A stretch of DNA of 64,000 bases from contig OZ020269.1 of NCBI GenBank assembly GCA_963971225.1, positions 27,445,783 to 27,509,782 of the forward strand, in the 5' to 3' direction. Within the stretch, counting starts at the first letter, position 1. Each line of letters opens with the position of its first letter. The notes beneath the pieces are model-generated. The model searched no databases. It was given only the letters and a program-made list of their open reading frames with translations, and was not told the DNA's origin. Source of the stretch: Melieria omissa. Taxonomy: Eukaryota > Arthropoda > Insecta > Diptera > Ulidiidae. Shown here piece after piece: positions 55,291 to 64,000 of the stretch. The position numbers and the translations under genes are program-made.

Positions 55291-58200
55291 CTGACTTTCG
55301 ACGGCTTGCACTGACTTGCTACACTTTAGCGCTCATGTCTATGTTTTTTGTATCCAACCCGAAACTTCCACAGTTGACATTTGTCAATCGGAGAATGACA
55401 TTGTTATGATCATTGCTGTTGCTGTTGTGCTTTGACTGAATAAATATTTTGGCACCATATGTTATATCAGCAGTATAACTCTAAATATAACTAAGTACGT
55501 CAGACTTGAGTGAGTGAGATAGTCAAAATTTCTTTTAAATTCTTTTAAATTTACTACATTTTTCTTTAGTGTACAACATGAGGTTCTCAATGTCAACACT
55601 GAATTGCCTTTTCGTAGCCAATTGAGCTGAGTTTTTGCGCCATCATGACAACCGTAATGCAATCACTTAATACTTATTGCATTAGATGTCACGTATACGC
55701 CACCATGACTGTGCAGAAACAGCTGCTGGTATATTAATGCTGCTGTCAATTCGAGTCAATTGGAGTGTTCTGGAACGTATGGTACAAAATAAGAATTATA
55801 AAAAAAAACAACGCCAATGATTTATTTCAGACGATACAATGAATTGCCGTATGAAGCAATGCGTGTAGCAATTTACACGTTTTATAAACAATTTCATGCT
55901 TTATGTTGTGTGGTTTTGCTTACTACTATAGAAAACTGACTTGATACTTTGTTGAAGTTTGAAAGTAAATTACAAAAAACTCTGTATCCTTAAGAGAGCT
56001 CGGAAAGCCAGGCTTGTCCTGGCAGGTCTGCAAATCAGACAAGTTCAAATTATGTATTATTGAGGCACTGCAGACTACCTCTTTAATGCTTTGCTTCAAC
56101 TGTTTCCATTGGACATTCTGAGGAGACAATTGGCAGCCAATGTCACCGCATCATGCGTTATGCATTTTTAGCTCAGATATCAAACACTTTGTGTACTATA
56201 GAACAATATAACAACACTCGTATAAAGTGTTGAACAGTAACAAAATCAAATCATATCAATTCGCAGCGCCTCAATGCTGACAATCGCCTTGCGACTTGTT
56301 GCCTATTTTCCACAACTTAAACACACAAATTGACTAAAGTCTGAAATATAAAAAAAATAAACAGTACATACTTACATGTGTGTGTGTGTGGGTAAAACTG
56401 ACTGCAAGCTCAACGTCTCCCAGGTATCTGTGTTCTGCAAATAAGGAAATAAAAAAGCGTATAAAAGTAATGCACGGAAATTGAAAGGAATTGCGCGGAT
56501 TACTATAACTCAGGGACCAATGCGTCGATTGCCGCTTTCAGTTGCTGTCAATAAAAAAGCAAATCACAGTGTTTGTAGAAATAACATCGGTGTGTGTGTG
56601 TGTGTGTGATATGTGTGTGTGTGTGTTCAAGTGTGCAGGTTGTGCGCCATTCCAGCGTCACAACACAAACAAACAGTCAGCCGGCGACCACTTACGAAGC
56701 TCGCATTGGCTGATTGCAGCTTACAGACTTGAAAATTGCATGTCAACTAAACAACGCAAAACACTTGAAGCCACATTGCGACAACAAACCGGCCGCATTT
56801 GTGCTGACAGCCCAAGCAACAATGACAATCAACAGTGACGAAATAAATAGCAGCGATGAAATAGCAAAAGTGCCAATTTGCTGAACTAGTTATAGAAAAA
56901 AAGCATTCTCAGTGTGAAAGTAATCAATTTTATTGAAGTAACAATTTACAGACTGAATTTTTTTTACAGACATTTCAATGTCAACTGGTCAACAAGATTG
57001 TGCAATTTAATGTCTGCCGATTTGTTTCTTTAGGGTTTTGTTAAATCTCTGATTAAAGTAAATGAAAAACAAATAATTCTTAAGCTCCGATCCAACATGT
57101 CATCGTTGAGATACTGCCACATTTTTGTCAAATGGACAAAGCCATGAAAAGAGCGAAGAGTATTTTCCCGAATTTAAAAGGACACTTTAACTTTTGTTTT
57201 ATTTTTAGTAGGAAAAAAAACTCTCTTATCACTGAAAAAATTATAATTAATTTCCCACATGCAGCACATCCAAATTTCTCAAACCAATGTATATGAAAAA
57301 CTGACAGCCGCAGTGTCGCTTTCTTTCTTATGGAATTTTCATTGCTTTCAACATACATATGTACGTTGACATGTTTTTTGTTATATGTTTTATGTTGACA
57401 TGTTACACGCGCACACATTTGCAACACTGATACAAAAAAAAAAATTACAAAATGCTAATTCGTTTAGCCTTTTCATTCCTTTGAATATGTGGCAACGCTG
57501 CTGCAACCTTGTGCTGTGCCCAACCATGCACAGACACACTTACGTACACACACACAGATACATTTGCGTGCTCACGTCCTCAACATTAACGTTCACATAG
57601 GCGTATCCCACCGATTTTCAACATCAGTCGGCCGCATACGCGCGAACACACAAAAAATCGACATCTAAAACGCACACACAGCTAAACTTGTTCAAGGTTA
57701 AAAGTAGAAAGTCTTGAAATTTCTTTAGGTTTTTTGCTGCACATATCATTTCGTTGAATTAAAGTATCATTTATATACTTTTTTCGAATGGACTATTTTT
57801 TTGCTTGTGTGTGGCATACATGTCGTATGAGTGATATTTGCGCTGATGCATTGGTGATTCGAAACGAAAATAAATAAACGACATGAAAAAGCCTACAACC
57901 TGTGTGTGTTAGCATGCGAGCAACGTTGCTTTCAAAGGATGTGGATTAGCGGTTTTTAAGTAGCAACAAAAAACAACTTAAGAAAGTTATATGTTTGCAC
58001 AATGAGTTCACACATGTTTGAATGGCATAGCAGAAGTTTTTCTATGGCAGGTTGTGTGAGTGCGTTCACAATTTTTTTCGTAGAAGTGAGGTTTCAATGG
58101 ATTTTTGTGAAATACAAAATTTAGAAGAAACATCAAAAGCCTAAACTTAAAACTTTAAACCATTAAAGCACAGAATTAACAATAGTACAGAACTCGACTC

Positions 58201-58320
58201 TCATACAAAGTCTCAAATGTTAAAGGATCATAATATCAGAGGTGCCCATGCCCTATGCTTTCGTTGCTCATTTGTTTTTGTAAAAGCTCTTCAGCATAGG
58301 CTGAGGATTCCTCATTTCTT
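55291..58320. other. Noncoding DNA with GT microsatellites
   Basis: (GT)n runs at about 56590-56608 and 56612-56626. No coding, RNA or element boundary recognised in 3 kb of AT-rich sequence. Confidence 0.45.
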
Positions 58321-58488
58321 TGGCCGTAAGGAATAATAGCCAAAGTCGAGTTAGGACAAAATTGAGTTATTGGCTTTTGCTCATAAATCTAAAATGTATC
58401 TAGTTAAATCTAAAGCTAAATTCATAAATTAAAAGTGCTCTCCTGAAAACTTCATAAAATCAACTTTGGCTGTTATTCCTTACGGCCA
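58321..58488. mobile_element. Candidate 168-bp MITE
   Basis: TGGCCGTAAGGAATAATAGC at the left is matched inverted at the right (TGGCCGTAAGGAATAACAGC on the minus strand), extending through CAAAGT(C/T)GA: about 30 bp with two mismatches. The interior is AT-rich. The 40-bp flanks on both sides (58273-58312 and 58496-58535) are themselves related direct copies with GCATAGGCTGAG. The family is unknown. Confidence 0.55.
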
Positions 58489-60334
58489 CAGATTTGTTCT
58501 TGTAAATGATCTGCGGCATAGGCTGAGCATTCTAGTATACACACACAGCACCGTATGTTTTGTTGGTACACATTCGCGACAATTATATTCAACGTAGGTT
58601 TTGTTGTTGTCTGGCTTATGAATTCGTTTATATGTATTGGAGTTTGCTCTTCCATAAGAAGGTTATGGGCATCCCTGATAATATTATGACCACTGTTAAT
58701 TTAACATTACGTCCTCTGCTATTAACACTACGAACAGCACTAAACAGCTTTCATTTCTGTTACATCACAGAACAAACAGTACAGCGAAAAAAGTACAGAA
58801 GAAAGTAATGATCGCATTCGGCTGTGTGAAACATTGAAGGAAAAATAGCAACAGACTGTGGTTGTTGTTGTTGTTGTCGGCCAACCAGAGTGCCGCTTGC
58901 TTCTGGATCACCATTCGTTTAATTGAAGCAACAGTGCTCGCCATGAGTTGACACTAACAGAGATCATCGTCGCACATCCAATTAACAGAGACAAAAGTTC
59001 TGTTCATCAAATTCTGTTATCTCCCCTCTGCTGCGTTCAGGCAGCACTGGAAATTCAGATTGCTTCGCTGGTCGTCATGCGCACTGTTTATTATGTGATT
59101 AAACCTACTCATGTGCTGAGCTACGATTTTCCCTGCGAATACTGCCGTCAAGTTTTTCGTCCAAGGGCGCATTTGAAGGGTTTTTTAGCACAATAGGTGG
59201 AAATCTTCAAAAGATACCGGGGCAACCCACCAGTATGACGAATTCTAACCAACTTAAACCACGCCCTGTTAACTAGCTAAATATAGCACAGCAAAGGGGA
59301 TTAAATAAATAAATCCAGGCTATGTTGTGCCGTGTCTATTTCTGGCACATTCTGCTTTTCTCAGCTTTGTTTGTATGTATTTAATATCTTCGCAAGAGTG
59401 TAAAGTAACTGCCTTAAATTTTAAGTATTACTTTGATTTGTCTCGCAGCTTTGTTGATTGCAAATTCACTGAATAGAATATATATGCTTCTCATTTTGTG
59501 ATTTTGTAATTGAAATTCAATAAAATTGAGCCGATTTGTTAGTATTACGAAGCAATGAACATTAATAATAATGGCTATGGTAAACAGCGGGGGATTTCTT
59601 ATATTTTTTCTTGGAACACAAAGCATAAAATTTGCTAAATTAAATGTCGGGTGACCATACACAAATATATGAAATATTTTAAGATTAGGTTAGGCAAGAC
59701 AGGCAGTCCAGTGGTGCATGCAACAGGGGTGTTGGGGGTTCAAAACCCTTCTCAAATATTTGCAGCTTGGAAAAATTTGGAGAGACAAATATGGTTTCAA
59801 TGGCTCTTGGGTTCAAAAGTTGTCTACAGAGTCTTCCCCCCTCAAAATGGAAACCTCGGGGGATTTCCAAAAGAAGTGTAGCCAAATCTGTGTTATCTGG
59901 TCTTTATTATTGGCTAAAGCCAATGTGAGTATCGAATGAGTCTGGCAATGTTTTCCATTGGCGTAGTATACATTTTGGGGTTAGAAAGTGAAAAACGGTC
60001 ACAACGGTTTTATATTTAAACAACCCTACAACCAACAGAAAACAACCATAGCTTTTGGTATGTGATTCATAATTCTCTGATTAGCAATTAACTTCTTAAC
60101 TCTTTTCTGACCCACGGCAGCAGCACATAATTTCAAACCCATGTTAAGAAAAACAAAAACCTTATTTTCAACAATTTTCTGTTTAAAATTAAATTTTTAA
60201 AACTATTATAAAGTGTTTTCTTTTCATGGGAAAATCATTTTTCTCATATTTTTCCCCGCATGGGAGCATGTCGCCGCAACAATGCTTATGTCTTGAATTG
60301 GTTACGTTAAGCGATTGAAGTTCTGCCAGGGTGG
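58489..60334. other. Noncoding DNA, with one weak zinc-finger-like frame and a MITE copy
   Basis: A (GTT)n run is at 58860-58877. The frame 58948-59196 ends with FPCEYCRQVFRPRAHLKGF, which has the C-x2-C and one histidine of a C2H2 finger but lacks the second histidine. The G-run MITE at 59709 is listed separately. No other feature. Confidence 0.35.
59709..59865. mobile_element. G-run MITE family, fifth copy
   Basis: Begins CAGTGGTGCATGCAACAGGG, then GTTGGGGGTTCAAAACCC, core ATATGGTTTCAATGGCTCTT with GGGTTCAAAAGTTGTC, right side CCCCCCTCAAAATGG. The right terminus is degraded. Confidence 0.58.
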
Positions 60335-60735
60335 GTGATTAGCCTAACGGTAGTAGTCCTCAATGATGTGGCAGCCATCTATTGTTCCCTAGGAGAGACG
60401 CTTCCGTATACGTACATATATGTGAGAGTTTATTACTGGGTCGTGTAGAGCACCCTTTGTGCTTTCATTGCTGTTAGTTGGGAGGTGTTGTTAAAAAACT
60501 CAGATAATGGATTCTTTGATAAACTGTTTTGGATGATGTTAAGCCGAACTGGCATTGCTAGTGGTGTTGTTGTTGCACTAATACGACTACTGGATATGAA
60601 AATCTTCTGCGCGATGTTCGAGGTATTCAACTGGGATATGTTGATGGGATGGAAAACATTTAGAACGAAGAAAAAATGCAAATGTAATCGAACCCAAAAC
60701 CCATAGCTCAGTGCACTTCACACTGGGTTACCCAG
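60335..60735 (-). mobile_element. SINE-like repeat, family 2
   Basis: Minus-strand head TCTGGGTAACCCAGTGTG and B-box-like GGGTTCGATTACA (60670-60735). Plus-strand body blocks GTGAGAGTTTATTACTGGGT and GCTAGTGGTGTTGTTGTTGC match the copy at 24410. Moderate divergence between the two. Confidence 0.6.
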
Positions 60736-60784
60736 ATGGTTTTGTTAGGCTATGTTAGGCAAGCTGCCTGACTAAGCTAAGCAC

Positions 60785-61293
60785 ACGCAAAGACGCTGTT
60801 GAACCCCTACGGTATCAATCATACGTCCATAGTGTTGCGGGTCGAAAAAATTGCTCTAAAAGATTCTGTTGAGACCCTACGGTATCAGTTAGAGGTCCAT
60901 AGTGTTGCAGGACGACGTAAAATTGATTCTAGAAGATTCTGTTGAGTCCCTACGGTACTAGTTAGAGGTCCATAGTGTTGCAGGTCAACGTAAAAGTGAA
61001 TTTAAAAAACTCTGTCGAATCCCTACGGTACCAGTTCGACATCCATAGTGTTGCAGGTCGACGTAAAATTGATTCTAGAAGACTCTGTGGGGTCCCTACG
61101 GTACCAGTTAGAGGTCCATAGTGTTGCAAGTCGACGTAAAAGTGAATTTAAAAAACTCTGTCGAATCCCTACGGTACCAGTTAGAGGTCCATAGTGTTGC
61201 AGGTCGACGTAAAAGTGACTCTAAAAGACTCTGTCGAATTCCTACAGTACCAGTTGGAGTATCTTAGTGTTGCAGGTCGACGTAAAAGTGATC
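60785..61293. repeat. 73-bp minisatellite, seven copies
   Basis: CTAC of the block CCCTACGGTACCAGTTAGAG occurs at 60807, 60877, 60950, 61023, 61096, 61169 and 61242: first spacing 70, then 73 throughout. Each unit ends GTGTTGCAGGTCGACGTAAA. Most later units carry one of two linkers, GATTCTAGAAGA or GAATTTAAAAAA, in mixed order. High regularity suggests recent amplification. Confidence 0.92.
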
Positions 61294-61544
61294 GGTGAGA
61301 ATGTAGCTGTTCCTAGTGTTCTGCAGAGTAACAGAGAAAAATCTCTAAGGGACCTCTAAGTCAGTAAGGTTCAGTTTTGGGATAACTGGACAGACGCAAA
61401 GAATGTTCCTGAAGATCTACTTGACACCATGCCCTTTAATTTCTTTCATTGATGCAACTCGTTGATGCTCTTACTTTGTGGGTAAACTGCTGTTATGCAT
61501 TGATAGCTCGCAGAGGCATCTGAACGTTGCCGATCTGCTCATCT

Positions 61545-61665
61545 CATCCACTTTTGGCGACAACATCTGCTGCCTCACTTCCCTCAATGCCTCTGTGACC
61601 GCGTACCCAATAGACTTGCAGCTTGCAATTCACAGCCAGCACTTTTATTGTTAACCGACATTGCA
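61545..61665 (-). pseudogene. LINE RNase H fragment
   Basis: Minus strand encodes CKLQVYWVRGHRGIEGSEAA then DVVAKSG and a stop. This is the WVPGHxGIxGNExAD motif with P to R and N to S changes. Closest by eye to the copy at 5318-5506. Truncated on both sides. Confidence 0.68.
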
Positions 61666-61929
61666 GGATTTTTTTTGGATTTTATGCAGGAAGAAGGTAT
61701 CGTATAAATATCATGGATTTTCATCATCATAACCATTTTATAATTGGTCGTATTTACTTAAGTTATAGTGACATAAGTACACTGTGACTCCTTAAATTAC
61801 GATTTTTTTTATAACTAAATCCAAGCGAAATAAAAACTCTGTAGAACTAATTAGGTAAAGTTAGGTTAGGTTAAGTGAGTCTAGCAACTTAGGATGCTTA
61901 CATGGGCCAGTAGTGACTTTTTGTTTTGT

Positions 61930-62061
61930 TATTGACTTCAAGAAATAGTTGATGTGACAACTTTTTATAGAACAAAAAAATTTGTGACAACTTTTCATAC
62001 GTCACAAACTATTAATACAGAAAAAAATGTATGTTCCAAAATAATTATTGTAGCAATTATA
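61930..62061. repeat. TGTGACAA-rich block, left part
   Basis: Repeated TGTGACAACTTTT-type motifs. Same sequence type as 62810-63262. The mariner at 62062 separates the two parts. Confidence 0.6.
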
Positions 62062-62804
62062 TCAGGTGTACAACTTTGCTCCCGCCGTTTTCCGATAGGT
62101 GGCTGTACCGGCTGAGGCTGGTTGAAATACATAGATGGTAATGCCTTTAAAGTGAGTGTGGACAGTGCCTTACGAATTGTCATCGCCGTTTCAGTGACAG
62201 TTGTTCTTGTTTTCGTATTATTCACGTTCGAAAATGTCCGTTTATGTGCCCAATTCTCGCCATTTGCGGGAAGTTTTACTTTTCTGTTACAATTCGAAAA
62301 AAAAATGCAGCTGAAGCGCATCGAATGCTCTCAGAAACTTACGGTGATGCTGCTCTGAGTGAAAGAACGTGTCGGGAGTGGTTTCAACGTTTTAAAAATG
62401 GTGATTTCGATATGACACAGTCATCCTCCAACACGACAATGCTCGGCCTCACGTCGCAAAAGTGGTCAAAAAGTACCTGGAAACGCTGAAATGGGAAGTC
62501 TTGCCCCACCCGCCGTATTCCCCAGATGTCGCCCCTTCTGACTTCCACCTATTCCGTTCGATGGCACACGGCCTGGCAGATCAACATTTTCAATCCTTCG
62601 AAGAATTGGAAAAATGGATTGCTTCATGGATAGCGTCAAAAGAGGACTCCTTTTTTCGAGCCGGGATCCGAAAATTGCCGGAAAGATGGGAGAAAGTTGT
62701 CGCTAGCGACGGACAATACTTTGAATAATACATCTGTAAGCACTTTTTCGCAATAAAGCTTTTAATTTTGAAAAAAAACGGCGGAAGCAAAGTTGTACAC
62801 CTGA
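62062..62804 (+). mobile_element. Internally deleted mariner, 743 bp
   Basis: Ends begin TCAGGTGTACAACTTTGCT in inverted orientation, continuing through CCGCCGTTTT with a single indel; TA flanks both (62060-62061, 62805-62806). It keeps both ends of the transposase gene but lacks the centre. The termini differ from the mariners at 12118 and 51792, so it is a third lineage. Confidence 0.9.
62234..62728 (+). pseudogene. Mariner transposase with frameshift and central deletion
   Basis: ATG 62234 starts MSVYVPNSRHLREVLLFCYN, but a 9-A run just after shifts the frame. The continuing frame gives NAAEAHRMLSETYGDAALSE and CREWFQRFKNGDFDM. A deletion then joins it to HDNARPHVAK (second catalytic D at 62435-62437) and WEVLPHPPYSPDVAPSDFHL (third D), ending with ERWEKVVASDGQYFE at a stop 62726-62728. 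The first catalytic aspartate and the linker are missing. Non-functional. Confidence 0.88.
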
Positions 62805-62809
62805 TAGAT

Positions 62810-63262
62810 AATAAAATCACTATTTTGTGTGACAGCAATATGTGTGACAATTGCTACTGTTACACAAAATTATAAAAAAAACATGTCACCACTTCTTGTT
62901 TGACCATAACTTATCGAACTACTTGTTCTGTGACAATAACTTTTGTGACAACTATTTATTAGAAATTAAAACAAATTCTTGTGGCAACTATTTGTAATAA
63001 TATGTGCGTATTTGCAATAATATATCTGACCAAAATATATGTGAACATTTTTGAGCTATTTATTTATGTCACAATTATTTATGTCATCTCTACTTTTTTG
63101 ACAATAAATTAAGTGGCAACTGTTTATGTGACAATGTCTATGCAACAGTTGTTTATTGTTTGTGTGACATAATTATTGTGACAAATATTTTTGTGGAACT
63201 GATTATGTGGAAAAATTTCGTGTCACAATAAAAAATGTGACAATGATTTGTGTGACAATAAT
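62810..63262. repeat. TGTGACAA-rich block, right part
   Basis: More than a dozen copies of TGTGACA or TGTGGCAA, or close variants, spaced irregularly about 15-50 bp, alternating with TTTATTAT-type spacers. Not a clean tandem repeat. The unit seems a short degenerate phrase such as TTATGTGACAATAATT. Confidence 0.6.
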
Positions 63263-64000
63263 TCATTTTTTTCTTTTTTTCTTTATTCTTTCTCTGGGTT
63301 CTTCTGGTTCTTAAACCCAAAACCCTTTTGAACATGCAAAGTAAAATAATGCATGAAAACTTTATTTTTTTATTTTTAAACGCAACACGTATGGTCACTT
63401 TATTTAAAGCAGCTCATCAGCGGCAGCTGAAACGATTAAGTTATATTACTTTCATTATACGAAAAAATTAGCTACAAGGTAAAGCAAGACAGAGATGTAA
63501 TTTTGGCAAAAATCACGAATATTTTGTGCGCTCACATGTGGCGAAATATGCAAGTAAGCACACACACACACACACACATAGGTTGAACACCCAACAAAAC
63601 GCATCAGACGCAGCAGACATGGGTAAATGGGGCTAATAAGGGGATACACGCTGATTTGTAGCGAGTTCAAATTTGCTAGACGGCGCACACAAAAGCCTAA
63701 AGCACACAGTGGCAGACTTAGTGACTCGTCGACTGTCCGTGACAGAGCTGAAATGAAAGGATGTGACTGAAAGAAACGTTCGAAACATAATGTAAGCGGC
63801 AGAAAGTACGTGTCCCACGCACTTTTTTCATAAGCATTTGTATGCTTGTATAAATTTCAGCGAGCGAAACGGTTTGCGTCGAACTGTTGTCAACAGTTGG
63901 CACATTGCTTGTCCAGAGCCCACCATTAAATTTCTCTCATATGTTAGCCAAATATTGAAGATCAAACAAGCAAACTCTTTGTTTAATCGCGCTCACAATA
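63263..64000. other. Noncoding DNA, no gene seen
   Basis: T-rich tract at 63265-63290 and (CA)n at about 63558-63578. Overlapping minus-strand frames at 63455-63903 have no motif. Confidence 0.45.

Noticed and set aside
60785..61293. CRISPR array
   Set aside because: Whole 73-bp units repeat with no distinct spacers, and the DNA is eukaryotic.

Overview
This 64 kb window looks like intergenic or large-intron DNA from a higher dipteran, possibly a tephritid-like fruit fly. That is an inference from the mix of mariner, hAT, pogo-like, I-clade LINE and tRNA-derived SINE sequences, the CA/CAA-rich microsatellites and the AT-rich background. I find no host protein-coding gene, rRNA or functional tRNA that I can defend. 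No open reading frame belongs to a recognisable cellular family. The longest ones are translations of pentanucleotide satellites. The coding similarity that can be recognised comes from transposases and reverse transcriptase/RNase H remnants, all broken. Family calls rest on motifs read by eye, not on database searches.

Layout. 0-3 kb: a hAT-type MITE with an 8-bp target duplication, a pogo-like MITE, a solo LTR with a 4-bp duplication and a LINE RNase H/C-terminal remnant. 4.8-6.6 kb: another LINE 3' end, then a 9-bp minisatellite. 8-14.3 kb: small LINE pieces, an internally deleted mariner (12.1-12.6 kb) and a GCCGAAGCCGATTA tandem repeat. 16-19.3 kb: a SINE, a hAT element with a second transposon nested inside it, and three copies of a G-run hAT-like MITE. 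21.9-30 kb: LINE and SINE fragments interleaved with a 714-bp TTAA-flanked element whose 118-bp ends are perfect inverted copies. 30.6 kb: a second pogo-like MITE. 32-34.3 kb: AAAAT satellite. 34.4 kb: a transposase C-terminal fragment. 41 kb: 100 uninterrupted TCCTT units. 44.6-46.9 kb: a jockey-like RT remnant, a second TTAA-flanked element and a 196-bp tandem repeat. 49.5-55.3 kb: SINE, LINE pieces, a ~130-bp tandem repeat, a second deleted mariner and a 30/40-bp minisatellite. 58-63.3 kb: a small inverted-repeat element, a second SINE-like family, a 73-bp minisatellite, and a third deleted mariner splitting a TGTGACAA-rich block. The remainder is apparently unique AT-rich noncoding DNA with microsatellites.

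Nothing here forms an operon or pathway. The window records repeated invasion, internal deletion and nesting of mobile elements. The most informative features are the complete element boundaries with target duplications, the perfect 118-bp inverted repeat, the G-run MITE family, the (TAACC)n-like tails on LINE 3' ends, and the large tandem arrays.
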